Notes: generated from the sequence alone by a model not told the origin. Positions 1-6,496 are shown, counted from the stretch's first letter. The stretch: DNA of 10,818 bases from Anaerolineae bacterium (GCA_003524705.1 DQGV01000047.1:1-10818); one strand, 5' to 3'. Made by a program: numbers and translations.

Positions 1-558
1 GGCAAAACCACACTCATGCAAGCCTTATGCAAACAACATGATTTTGCAACTGCTTACGAACAACACGAAGAACGTCCATTTCAAAAATTGTTCAAGCAAG
101 ATACAAAGTATGCACTTGCGAATCAACTGGATTATTTAATTCATAAAGCCGAGCAAGAATTTGAACTTCGGCAAAGTGATAAACCTGCTTTGATGGATGG
201 CGGCTTGGACTTAGACTTCTACGGTTTTACACGCCTCTTTCATACGCACAACTGGCTCAGCGACTTAGACTTTGACCTATGCCGACGCTTTTACAATCTC
301 ATTCGGGCGCATCAACCTGCACCAGACTTAATTGTTTCTTTATATGCCGACGAAAAAATTATCCACGAAAGATTGGCTTCAAGAGATAGAATCAATATCG
401 CGTCAGGTGATGACGCGAACATGTTGGAAACATTGATCAATGAGTGGTTAGAATCTGTAAATCAAGATAAAGTATTGAGATTAGATGTCTCAAAAGAATC
501 TGTTGACTACACGCAAAGTATTTCACAAATTATGGAAATCATTAATGGAAAATCTTGA
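1..558 (+). CDS. P-loop deoxynucleoside-kinase-like protein, 5' truncated
   Basis: The reading frame is open from base 1 and starts GKTTL, the end of a Walker A P-loop, so the true start lies upstream and this is a partial gene (about 185 residues visible). Counting from base 1, MDGGLD (65-70) stands where deoxynucleoside kinases carry the DR/ER motif. DLCRRFY (92-98) and an Arg-rich lid, HERLASRDR (122-130), follow, all typical of the dNK/thymidylate-kinase-like fold. Known family members transfer phosphate from ATP to deoxynucleosides in the cytoplasm as part of salvage. The Arg of the DR motif appears as Gly, so the substrate is uncertain and it could be a divergent small-molecule kinase. 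It overlaps the downstream methyltransferase by 14 nt, suggesting one operon with translational coupling. Confidence 0.7.
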   Translation, partial: GKTTLMQALCKQHDFATAYEQHEERPFQKLFKQDTKYALANQLDYLIHKAEQEFELRQSDKPALMDGGLDLDFYGFTRLFHTHNWLSDLDFDLCRRFYNLIRAHQPAPDLIVSLYADEKIIHERLASRDRINIASGDDANMLETLINEWLESVNQDKVLRLDVSKESVDYTQSISQIMEIINGKS

Positions 559-1432
559 CAAGTTAAAACATAAAACCGAAGGCAAGCCCAAATATAAATT
601 AGCGAGTGCGAATGTATTTGTCTCCCCGAATGGATTTCATTACATAGATACGCTTGACCCTGTAACAGAGATTTCCCCCATTATTGATGGTAGTGAATTA
701 ACCGACGAAGAAATTAAATACATTGAAAAATCTTTGCAATCAAATCCTGAAAGAATTGAAAATCAAGTAAATGCAGTCAAACGGCACTTAGATATAAAAG
801 ACAAACGAGTCTTAGACATCGGCTGTGGTGGCGGATTATTTTTATCTAAGATGAAAGCGGAAGGTGCGAAAGTAATTGGGATTGAATTGAGCGATTCACG
901 CGCGCATTATGCCAAAACCAAACACGGATTAGACATCACCAAACGTCCGATTGAAGATAATTATTGGGAAAGTTTTGGGAACACATTTGATGTAGTCACG
1001 CTCTGGGATGTGATTGAGCATGTCAATTATCCACTTGCTACATTGCAACATGCAGTAAAAGTTTTGAAAAAAGGCGGCATTTTGCTCATTGACACGCCTT
1101 GTCGTGATGCGTTTTATCACCGCTTTGGAGAATTTACTTACAAAATTTCAGGCGGGCGATTCCCAACTTTTTTGAATGCTATGTATTCATCCAAACCGTT
1201 TGGGCATAAACAAATTTTGTCATTGAGTGAAATGAAGGGATTGTTTGAGTCAGTTGGATTAGAAGTTTTGGAATTAAAAACTTTTCACGAACTTTCTTTT
1301 CCATATTCATTTTATTTAAAAAAGTTTTTTAGGTCGGATTTGTTAGTCAAGATTTTGTTACCGCTAGTTCATATTTTCTTCCTGATTTTTCCGATACGAA
1401 ATAAGATGTTGGCGATTGGGAAGAAAAAGTAA
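545..1432 (+). CDS. class I SAM-dependent methyltransferase
   Basis: This is a 295-aa Rossmann-fold methyltransferase. Motif I is VLDIGCGGG (89-97), the acidic ribose-binding residue is E114 in IGIEL, the motif II region is DVVTLWDVIEHV (149-160), and LKKGGILLIDTP (174-185) is the post-core strand typical of Methyltransf_23/UbiG-like enzymes. The C-terminus (about 267-284) is strongly hydrophobic and could attach the protein to the membrane. An upstream in-frame ATG at 485 exists, but the ATG at 545 is preferred: it has GGAAA six bases upstream and gives the usual short overlap (14 nt) with the kinase-like gene. The acceptor is unknown; candidates are a lipid, quinone or cell-surface glycan. 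A palindrome follows the stop directly. Confidence 0.85.
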   Translation: MENLDKLKHKTEGKPKYKLASANVFVSPNGFHYIDTLDPVTEISPIIDGSELTDEEIKYIEKSLQSNPERIENQVNAVKRHLDIKDKRVLDIGCGGGLFLSKMKAEGAKVIGIELSDSRAHYAKTKHGLDITKRPIEDNYWESFGNTFDVVTLWDVIEHVNYPLATLQHAVKVLKKGGILLIDTPCRDAFYHRFGEFTYKISGGRFPTFLNAMYSSKPFGHKQILSLSEMKGLFESVGLEVLELKTFHELSFPYSFYLKKFFRSDLLVKILLPLVHIFFLIFPIRNKMLAIGKKK

Positions 1433-1451
1433 GGGCGAGGTAATCTCGCCC
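1433..1451. terminator. palindrome between convergent genes, probable terminator
   Basis: GGGCGAG (1433-1439), loop GTAAT, CTCGCCC (1445-1451): a 7-bp GC-rich stem filling the whole gap between two convergent genes. It extends to GTA/TAC on the outside with one A/C mismatch. Leftward, the stem is followed by TTACTTTTTC, a usable U-rich tail for the gene ending at 1452. Rightward the tail is poor. The form, a GC-rich palindrome flanked by GTA and CCTAC, also resembles dispersed intergenic palindromes found in many copies in some genomes. Confidence 0.6.
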
Positions 1452-2204
1452 CTACTTTACATCCACCTTCATTATGTACACTAGCAAGCGATGCAAAACA
1501 AAAAACGGAAATAGCAAAACGATATGAACTAAATTGCTCAAGCCAAACAACAAAGCCACTGAATTTAACAAATTATCAAAAAATGGGGCGAGATTGTATA
1601 ACATCCAAGTTCCAAAACCAGATAGTATAGCAAGCGTAAACAAAACGCCAATCCAAATTCCTAGCGGAAGCCACGCATGTCTGTCAGATTCAGAAGGCAT
1701 CATGGTGCTAGAAACGACAATCGTCAAATAAAACCACAACCAAAAATCTGAAATGGCAGGCAATAACCCCACCCCCATCCAAAACAATTCAACCTGACCA
1801 TTTTGAAGCACATTCCATAATGTATTTAAATGCAATTGTGCAATTCCAGCATAAGCAATAAACAATGTCCCTGCGATTAATGGTGCCAAGCCAATCAACG
1901 AATCGCGGATGAAATCTGTCTGTTCGACTTCCACATAACCCATTTGTAAACGTCCATTTGAGAGCGGTTTTGGAATCACAGAAAATTTCCCTGTTTTCAC
2001 TCTTAATATCTTTGCCATTAAAAAATGACTAGTCTCATGCAACAACACACCGGGGAAAAACAAAATGGAAAATATGGCTAAGGTCAATTGGATATTGCGG
2101 GTGATGAGCAACGTCACCACTTGAATTTCACGATGCAAAAGCCGCTGGAGAATCACCAGCGGCAAAAGCATTAAGATAAACCAAATGAAACCGGAAAAGG
2201 GCAT
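1452..2204 (-). CDS. membrane-embedded M50-like zinc metalloprotease (site-2 protease family)
   Basis: This is a 250-aa multipass membrane protein with hydrophobic segments near 5-20, 38-56, 102-122, 152-168, 181-198 and 213-238. HETSH (56-60), at the end of a hydrophobic helix, matches the HExxH zinc site of intramembrane metalloproteases, where the two His bind zinc and the Glu activates water. MMPSESD (168-174), after another helix, is a plausible place for the third zinc ligand (D174). This differs from the NxxPxxxLDG motif of classic RseP/SpoIVFB enzymes. Related proteins cleave transmembrane segments of substrates such as anti-sigma factors, but no partner is visible nearby. No clear Shine-Dalgarno precedes the ATG; M12 is an alternative start. 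A strong terminator separates it from the upstream ytxH-like gene, so it is probably transcribed separately. Confidence 0.7.
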   Translation of the reverse strand: MPFSGFIWFILMLLPLVILQRLLHREIQVVTLLITRNIQLTLAIFSILFFPGVLLHETSHFLMAKILRVKTGKFSVIPKPLSNGRLQMGYVEVEQTDFIRDSLIGLAPLIAGTLFIAYAGIAQLHLNTLWNVLQNGQVELFWMGVGLLPAISDFWLWFYLTIVVSSTMMPSESDRHAWLPLGIWIGVLFTLAILSGFGTWMLYNLAPFFDNLLNSVALLFGLSNLVHIVLLFPFFVLHRLLVYIMKVDVK

Positions 2205-2212
2205 AAAGTTAA

Positions 2213-2218
2213 TTTATA
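2213..2218 (-). promoter_or_regulatory. possible -10 element (TATAAA) for the M50-like gene
   Basis: On the minus strand TATAAA lies eight bases before the ATG at 2204, just outside the hairpin terminator. No good -35 is found at the expected distance, because the hairpin occupies that position, and there is no Shine-Dalgarno. If this -10 is used, the transcript would be nearly leaderless. Confidence 0.25.
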
Positions 2219-2253
2219 AAACAAAGGTTTGACAATTGGTCAAACCTTTGTTT
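2219..2253 (-). terminator. strong rho-independent terminator, possibly bidirectional
   Basis: This is a perfect 15-bp stem: AAACAAAGGTTTGAC (2219-2233), loop AATTG (2234-2238), GTCAAACCTTTGTTT (2239-2253). Leftward the stem ends in GTTT and continues TATAAATT, giving a U-rich end for transcripts of the ytxH-like gene that stops at 2288. Rightward it is followed by TT and then G. Confidence 0.8.
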
Positions 2254-2287
2254 TTGCACAAATATTAATAGCCGTACTATATATTAT

Positions 2288-2629
2288 TTATGCAGGCGTT
2301 ACATCGTCTTTCTTTGTTTTGCGAACTGCTTCAAGTGCGCCTTTGCCGCGTTCACGAACTTCGTTGGCGAGTTCGGCGGTTTTTTCGCGTGCCATTTTGG
2401 TAAGTTCATCGGCACGAGCGCGATATTCTGCGGCAGTGGCTTCTGCGCGAGCGATTAAATCTTCAGCAGAGTGAGTTGCGCGGTCACGCAATTCAATAGA
2501 CTTATCTTTAATCAAAGCGCGGGTTTCTTCACCAGATTGTGGGGCGAATAACAAAGCGACAACTGCGCCAGTTAATCCACCTACTACAAATCCTACAAGA
2601 AAGGCTCCAAATTCATCACGGTCAGACAT
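2288..2629 (-). CDS. YtxH domain-containing protein
   Basis: This is a 113-aa protein with one glycine-rich N-terminal membrane helix (about 9-28), followed directly by LLFAPQSGEETR (26-37), the signature of the YtxH family. The rest (about 40-105) is an alanine-, arginine- and glutamate-rich amphipathic or coiled-coil segment. YtxH proteins are small membrane-anchored proteins linked to general stress in Firmicutes; their molecular role is unknown. The start is well supported by GGAG (minus strand, 2637-2640) seven bases before the ATG. It lies 47 nt downstream of a YtxG/DUF948-like gene, the same order as ytxG-ytxH in Bacillus, and the two are probably co-transcribed. The strong hairpin at 2219-2253 ends the transcript. 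Confidence 0.85.
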   Translation of the reverse strand: MSDRDEFGAFLVGFVVGGLTGAVVALLFAPQSGEETRALIKDKSIELRDRATHSAEDLIARAEATAAEYRARADELTKMAREKTAELANEVRERGKGALEAVRKTKKDDVTPA

Positions 2630-2655
2630 GGTATTTCTCCTTTTTCTTTTTCGTT

Positions 2656-2670
2656 AGACCTGAAAGGTCT
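2656..2670 (-). other. small hairpin in the gap between the ytxG-like and ytxH-like genes
   Basis: AGACCT (2656-2661), loop GAA, AGGTCT (2665-2670): a perfect 6-bp stem with a 3-nt loop. In the leftward transcript it is followed by AACGAAAAAG, not by a U-tract, so it is not a good terminator. It may act as an mRNA processing or stability element, or be a copy of a small dispersed palindrome. Confidence 0.4.
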
Positions 2671-2676
2671 CTTAAT

Positions 2677-3147
2677 TTATTTGGGTTTTACACCCAACAA
2701 TTCTAACATACGCCTCAAACCTGCTAAGTAGCCATTTAGTTTGATGACGGGTTCAACAACATTTTCGCCTAAAAATTCGGCTGTACCTCTCAGTGTATTG
2801 ACAGTTTCATTGGTGGCATTGAGAATCGGGCGAATTTCATTTTGAATCAAGTTAATCAAACTAGCAAGTTGGATTATCAATACAATTAACGCAACACCTA
2901 TCAATAAGGTTTCAAGGGCTACGACGATGATGAAAACGTCACGGATTTTGCCAACATTTTCAGCTGGTGTTTCAGGTCTAAGCAGAAAATATATAGCGAT
3001 GCCAAGCAATGCTAAAATCAAGACCACAAAAGCAATTGCACTAGCAATGATTATCTTCTGTTTTCGTTCCGCCTCTTTAATTGCCGCAATTTGCTCTGGA
3101 GTCAGCGGCGGGGGAGTTGGTTGTTGTTCAGGTTGTGGAAGTGCCAT
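2677..3147 (-). CDS. DUF948/YtxG-like two-helix membrane protein
   Basis: This is a 156-aa protein with a proline/glutamine-rich N-terminus (1-20), a short charged helix (AIKEAERKQK), a first membrane helix (about 31-55), a second (about 71-95), and a C-terminal amphipathic part (about 96-150). The C-terminal repeating pattern IRPILNATNETVNTLRGTAE resembles the helical region of DUF948 (YtxG) proteins. The family assignment comes from pattern and from position just before the YtxH gene; it is not a motif proof. No Shine-Dalgarno is visible. TATAAT lies seven bases before the ATG, suggesting a leaderless message. Function is unknown; YtxG relatives are membrane stress-response proteins. A plain two-helix membrane protein of another family is the main alternative. 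Confidence 0.65.
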   Translation of the reverse strand: MALPQPEQQPTPPPLTPEQIAAIKEAERKQKIIIASAIAFVVLILALLGIAIYFLLRPETPAENVGKIRDVFIIVVALETLLIGVALIVLIIQLASLINLIQNEIRPILNATNETVNTLRGTAEFLGENVVEPVIKLNGYLAGLRRMLELLGVKPK

Positions 3148-3153
3148 ATCTTG

Positions 3154-3159
3154 ATTATA
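3154..3159 (-). promoter_or_regulatory. perfect -10 box (TATAAT) for the ytxG-ytxH-like pair
   Basis: Minus strand TATAAT is separated from the ATG at 3147 by only CAAGAT, so transcription would begin at or next to the start codon. No recognisable -35 lies 16-18 bp upstream. That stretch is AT-rich and contains the 12-bp perfect palindrome TTTATATATAAA (3176-3187). No terminator is seen between this and the upstream epimerase gene, so read-through is also possible. Confidence 0.45.
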
Positions 3160-3192
3160 AAGTATAAAAACAGAATTTATATATAAAATTTA

Positions 3193-4182
3193 TTAATTCG
3201 CTGATTTCATTCCCAGCAAATTCATCTCATATTTCACTGTCTCAACCCAACCCTCACTCACGGGTCTTGGGTTGTAACCAAGTTCACGTTTGGCTTTGGC
3301 ATTATCGCCCCAATAGGTTACTCCAGCAACAACTCTCAAACCTTCAGATGAGTATGGTGACAACGATTCTGGCAAAATTGAATCAAATGGTGTCATCATT
3401 ACAGACATCACTTTCATCATCTGATAAGGCACAGTTATTGGTGCGCGTTTGCCTGAAATTTGACTAACCAATTTATACGCATCTACAATCTTGTATGGCT
3501 CACCGCAAATATGATAATTTTCACCGACTTTGCCTTTTTCCATGGCAAGGATATGCCCTTGGACAATATCATCTACATGCGCCCAACAAAAAGCAGTTTG
3601 TGAGGGAAGCATCGGCAATCTTCCTTGTAAAAAATCTCTCATCGCCGCTCTTAAAGATGAAGTGTCGTTGGGTCCATAAATTAATCCAGGTTGCACAATC
3701 ACCAATGGCAAACCTTGAGAAATAAATTCTTTAGCAATATCATGCGCAACAGCTTTCGTACGGTCATATTCGCTGATGTGTTTTCCAGTGAAATGATAAT
3801 TTTCGTCTACCAATTTTCCATTTGTATCTGAATTGACAGCCAATGTGCTCGTATAAACACCTTTGGGGATTTTCAACTCTTGCATTAATTCCAGCACATT
3901 ACGCGTACCTTGTATGTTGACTTTTTCTCCGGGTGATTTATCTTTGACTCCGACTTTATACCAACCCGCTACATGATAGACGCCATCTACGCCGGTCATC
4001 GCTTCACGCATTGACGTTTTATCTGTTACGTCACCTCGAAATAATTTCACGCCCAAGCCTTTTAAATACTCGGCTTTGTTCACATCCCGCACCGAAGCAT
4101 GGACTTCGTGCCCTGCTTCTCGTAATTTTTTTGCTAACACACCACCGACAAATCCAGTGGCACCCGTCACAAAATATTTCAT
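3193..4182 (-). CDS. NAD(P)-dependent epimerase/reductase, extended SDR family
   Basis: This is a 329-aa protein with a complete N-terminal dinucleotide-binding motif, TGATGFVGG (6-14), and D51-V52 after the second beta-alpha unit. The catalytic set of an extended short-chain dehydrogenase is present: S112 in YTSTLAV and Y139-x3-K143 in YDRTK. VQPGLIYGPND (163-173) and AHVDDI (201-206) are further family marks. Length and motifs fit the dihydroflavonol-4-reductase/HpnA-like branch, cytosolic enzymes that reduce or epimerise sugars or small carbonyl compounds; the substrate cannot be read from sequence. Start chosen: ATG at 4182, beginning MKYFVTGATG, which places the Rossmann motif correctly. 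A weak AAGG (minus strand, 4195-4198) lies 12 bases upstream. It is divergent from the sensor kinase, with 72 nt between. Confidence 0.85.
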   Translation of the reverse strand: MKYFVTGATGFVGGVLAKKLREAGHEVHASVRDVNKAEYLKGLGVKLFRGDVTDKTSMREAMTGVDGVYHVAGWYKVGVKDKSPGEKVNIQGTRNVLELMQELKIPKGVYTSTLAVNSDTNGKLVDENYHFTGKHISEYDRTKAVAHDIAKEFISQGLPLVIVQPGLIYGPNDTSSLRAAMRDFLQGRLPMLPSQTAFCWAHVDDIVQGHILAMEKGKVGENYHICGEPYKIVDAYKLVSQISGKRAPITVPYQMMKVMSVMMTPFDSILPESLSPYSSEGLRVVAGVTYWGDNAKAKRELGYNPRPVSEGWVETVKYEMNLLGMKSAN

Positions 4183-4205
4183 AGGATAGGTTTTCCTTGT
4201 TGATA

Positions 4206-4211
4206 ATTGTA
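4206..4211 (-). promoter_or_regulatory. possible -10 (TACAAT) for the epimerase gene
   Basis: Minus strand TACAAT would place the transcript start near 4198, just ahead of the AAGG ribosome-binding candidate. There is no clear -35 at 16-18 bp; TTGATT is present but 20 bp away. It lies back-to-back with the kinase promoter region. Confidence 0.25.
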
Positions 4212-4224
4212 ACTGATCCTTTTT

Positions 4225-4260
4225 GGTATAAAATCAATATGTACATTTGATTTTATGACC
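4225..4260. promoter_or_regulatory. large palindrome over the -10 and start codon of the sensor kinase gene
   Basis: ATAAAATCAA (4228-4237) and TTGATTTTAT (4247-4256) are perfect 10-bp inverted arms around a 9-bp centre that contains the palindrome ATGTACAT (4239-4246). Allowing G4257 as a bulge, the arms grow to GGTATAAAATCAA and TTGATTTTATGACC (4225-4237, 4247-4260). The left arm contains TATAAA (4227-4232), the best -10 for the kinase gene. The right arm contains its ATG (4255). If that -10 is used, the RNA starts near 4239 and lacks the left arm, so the symmetry would work as DNA, as an operator for a dimeric regulator. If transcription starts further upstream, it would instead be an RNA hairpin hiding the start codon. 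Confidence 0.55.
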
Positions 4261-5697
4261 TCACCACTTTCTAAAACTTGGCAATATTTATTTTCAGTTG
4301 TCCTAATTGCTTTGACAACTACGTTGTTTTATTTTCTACGTGATTTCTTAAATACAACCATCGTGGCACTTTTGTATTTGATTCCAATTGGCGTGATTAC
4401 AGGAATCGGCGGGCTTTTTCTTGGCATCACCAGTGCAATATTATCTTTCTTTACAGTAAATTATTTTTTCATTCAACCCTATTACACTTTATCCGTTCAC
4501 CAACCAGCGGATTTGGTCGTCTTAACAGTATTTCTGATTGTTGCCGTTGTGTTGAGTCAATTGATGGGGAAAGCACAGGCAGGAGTCGCCGCCGCAAATG
4601 CCAGAGAGCAAGAAGCGACTCAATTGTATGAACTCAGTGTGGCTCTGACTGGTTTGAACGATGAATTAGCAATTGCTCAAACTTTAGCACATCAAGTGAT
4701 GTCACTGACAAAAGCAGAATACGTGAAAGTGGATCTAAAAGATTCGCAATCAATTCATTTGCCAGAAAAAACATCATTAAGCCGAGAACCTGAATTGCAA
4801 ATTTCGATTCGAACAATGAAAAATGCTCTAGGTGAGATTCTGCTGTGGCGGGCAGAACCAGTTATCACGTCAGGCGAGAAGCGTTTGCTTGAGACGTTTG
4901 CGAGTCAAACTGCATTGGCATTAGAGCGTGCCAAGTTTGCTCAATCTGAATCACGGGCAAAAGTTTTGGAAGAAAGTGACAAGTTGAAATCCGCAATTTT
5001 ATCTTCGGTATCGCATGAATTACGCACGCCACTTTCCACCATCAAAGCGGCATCATCAAGTTTGCGAAGCAATCAAGTGAGTTGGGATTCGCCCGCACGT
5101 GTGGAATTAATTTCTGCCATTGATGATGAAGCTGACCATTTGAATCTGTTAGTGGGGAATTTATTAGATATGTCTCGCATTGAAGCGGGTGTCTTAAAAC
5201 CAAAACGCGAATGGAATATGTTGGCTGAAATTGTGGGCGGTGTTTTGAGCAGAATGAAATTTTTAGCCGAAGAACATACTTTGCAAGTAAATGTTTCTGA
5301 TGATTTACCATTAGTCCCTGTAGATTATGTGCAAATGGAGCAAGTGTTTACAAATTTATTGAGCAATAGTTTAAAGTACGCGCCGATTAATACAATTGTT
5401 CGGATTGATGTAAAAGTAGAAAACAATTTTTTGCATGTGATATTAAGTAATCAAGGTCCGCAAGTGCCACCTGAAGACCTTGAAAGAATCTTTGATAAAT
5501 TTTATCGAGTCACCGCAACAGATAAAGTGACAGGTACTGGACTTGGGCTTTCGATTTGCAAAGGAATCATCGAAGCACATGGCGGAAACATTTGGGCAGA
5601 AAATTTACCGAATGGTTTTGCATTTAATTTTACAATTCCAATTTTGTGGGATGGCAAACCTGCACCAAAGTTACCACTTGATTCGGAGCTGGAATGA
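4255..5697 (+). CDS. KdpD-like sensor histidine kinase (DUF4118-GAF-HisKA-HATPase)
   Basis: This is a 480-aa membrane histidine kinase. Four hydrophobic helices (about 12-29, 34-52, 54-76, 86-104) form a DUF4118 domain as in KdpD. A GAF-like region follows (about 120-228). HisKA has SHELRTP with phospho-acceptor H254. The ATPase domain has an N box around NLLSNSLKYAP (367-377), ERIFDKFYR (410-418) and an intact G2 box GTGLGLSI (427-434). It lacks the cytoplasmic KdpD and USP-like N-terminal domains of E. coli KdpD. The G1 box reads NQGPQVP (399-405) where DxGxG is expected, so the adenine-contacting Asp is Asn. No Shine-Dalgarno precedes the ATG, and the next Met is residue 104, so 4255 is the likely start. 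It overlaps the response regulator by 4 nt (ATGA). A role in sensing K+ or osmotic state is inferred from family and neighbours. Confidence 0.9.
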   Translation: MTSPLSKTWQYLFSVVLIALTTTLFYFLRDFLNTTIVALLYLIPIGVITGIGGLFLGITSAILSFFTVNYFFIQPYYTLSVHQPADLVVLTVFLIVAVVLSQLMGKAQAGVAAANAREQEATQLYELSVALTGLNDELAIAQTLAHQVMSLTKAEYVKVDLKDSQSIHLPEKTSLSREPELQISIRTMKNALGEILLWRAEPVITSGEKRLLETFASQTALALERAKFAQSESRAKVLEESDKLKSAILSSVSHELRTPLSTIKAASSSLRSNQVSWDSPARVELISAIDDEADHLNLLVGNLLDMSRIEAGVLKPKREWNMLAEIVGGVLSRMKFLAEEHTLQVNVSDDLPLVPVDYVQMEQVFTNLLSNSLKYAPINTIVRIDVKVENNFLHVILSNQGPQVPPEDLERIFDKFYRVTATDKVTGTGLGLSICKGIIEAHGGNIWAENLPNGFAFNFTIPILWDGKPAPKLPLDSELE

Positions 5698-6389
5698 ACA
5701 ACGCGCCGCATATCTTAGTCATTGACGATGAACCGCAAATCTTGCGCGCACTTCGGACGATATTAACTGAAAAAGAATTCAAAGTTTCAATTGCGAATCG
5801 TGGTGAAGAAGGTTTGAATCTTGCCGCAACACAAACACCCGATGTCATCATTTTAGATTTGGGTTTGCCAGACATGGACGGTGTTGAAGTTTGTAAGCGT
5901 TTGCGTGAATGGACTCAAGTTCCGATTATTGTATTGTCGGCGCGTGATAATGAAAAAGATAAAGTGAATGCTTTAGATAATGGGGCTGATGATTATTTAA
6001 CCAAACCATTTGGGATTGAAGAATTATTGGCACGCGTGCGCGTGTCGTTACGTCATTCCGTTCAAAAGCAAGGCACGCAAAGCAAAATTGTAAAAGCAGG
6101 AGATTTAACAATTGATTTGGTTTGGCATATCGTCAAACGTGGTGTGGAAGAAATTAAATTAACAGGTACAGAATATAAATTATTGGCGTATCTTGCTTCC
6201 AATCATGGTCGAATCTTAACGCATCAAAGTATTCTTTCGCATGTGTGGGGTGAAGCCGATGCTGATCATACAGAGTATCTTCGAGTTTATATGCGTCAAC
6301 TTCGTAAAAAGTTAGAAGAAAATCCTGAACGCCCCAAGTATGTCGTCACCGAACCTGGCATTGGCTATCGTTTTATGGCTGATGAATAA
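5694..6389 (+). CDS. KdpE/OmpR-family response regulator
   Basis: This is a 231-aa protein with a receiver domain followed by a winged-helix DNA-binding domain. Receiver residues are complete: acidic pocket D11-D12, phospho-acceptor D55 in LDLGLPD, S82 in LSARD, and K104 in TKPF. The effector domain (about 134-228) includes TGTEYKLLAYL, the recognition-helix region EYLRVYMRQLRKKLE (194-208) and the wing VVTEPGIGYRF, all very like KdpE. Its ATG overlaps the kinase stop by 4 nt, so the two are translationally coupled and form a cognate pair. It would be phosphorylated by the upstream kinase and bind DNA as a dimer. Candidate targets in this window are the palindrome at 4225-4260 and the region before 6508. 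A strong terminator follows the stop. Confidence 0.93.
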   Translation: MNNAPHILVIDDEPQILRALRTILTEKEFKVSIANRGEEGLNLAATQTPDVIILDLGLPDMDGVEVCKRLREWTQVPIIVLSARDNEKDKVNALDNGADDYLTKPFGIEELLARVRVSLRHSVQKQGTQSKIVKAGDLTIDLVWHIVKRGVEEIKLTGTEYKLLAYLASNHGRILTHQSILSHVWGEADADHTEYLRVYMRQLRKKLEENPERPKYVVTEPGIGYRFMADE

Positions 6390-6395
6390 TCTCTC

Positions 6396-6421
6396 AAAAA
6401 CGCTCTGAAAAGGGCGTTTTT
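6396..6421 (+). terminator. rho-independent terminator after the response regulator
   Basis: AAAAACGCTC (6396-6405), loop TGAAAA, GGGCGTTTTT (6412-6421), with one T-G wobble and a run of six T. This is a good intrinsic terminator, seven bases after the response-regulator stop. It separates the two-component operon from the transporter operon. Confidence 0.85.
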
Positions 6422-6452
6422 TATTTGTTCTTTATACGATTGCCTAAATTTT

Positions 6453-6482
6453 TTGTCACCGTTTTATTTCGGGGGATTAAGA
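6453..6482 (+). promoter_or_regulatory. candidate promoter of the 202-aa protein/KimA-like operon
   Basis: TTGTCA (6453-6458) is a fair -35. The best -10 at proper spacing is weak, TTAAGA or GATTAA around 6475-6482. TATATA at 6487-6492 is closer to consensus but would start transcription inside the ribosome-binding site. A weak -10 would suit a promoter needing an activator such as the upstream response regulator. TTTATAC at 6431-6437 lies just upstream. No riboswitch-sized leader is present, since the whole gap after the terminator is about 85 nt. Confidence 0.3.
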
Positions 6483-6496
6483 TTTTTATATAACTC

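Noticed and set aside
485..544. Upstream in-frame ATG giving a 315-aa methyltransferase
   Set aside because: It would overlap the kinase-like gene by 74 nt and has no ribosome-binding site. The ATG at 545 has GGAAA at proper distance, and the extra 20 residues look unlike a domain.
2229..2474. 81-aa plus-strand open frame running from the terminator hairpin into the ytxH-like gene
   Set aside because: Its alanine/serine-rich translation is the complement of the ytxH coiled-coil codons, and it starts inside a terminator stem.
4031..4246. 71-aa open frame on the minus strand over the epimerase start
   Set aside because: It is out of frame with the well-supported Rossmann protein, and its sequence shows no domain-like pattern.
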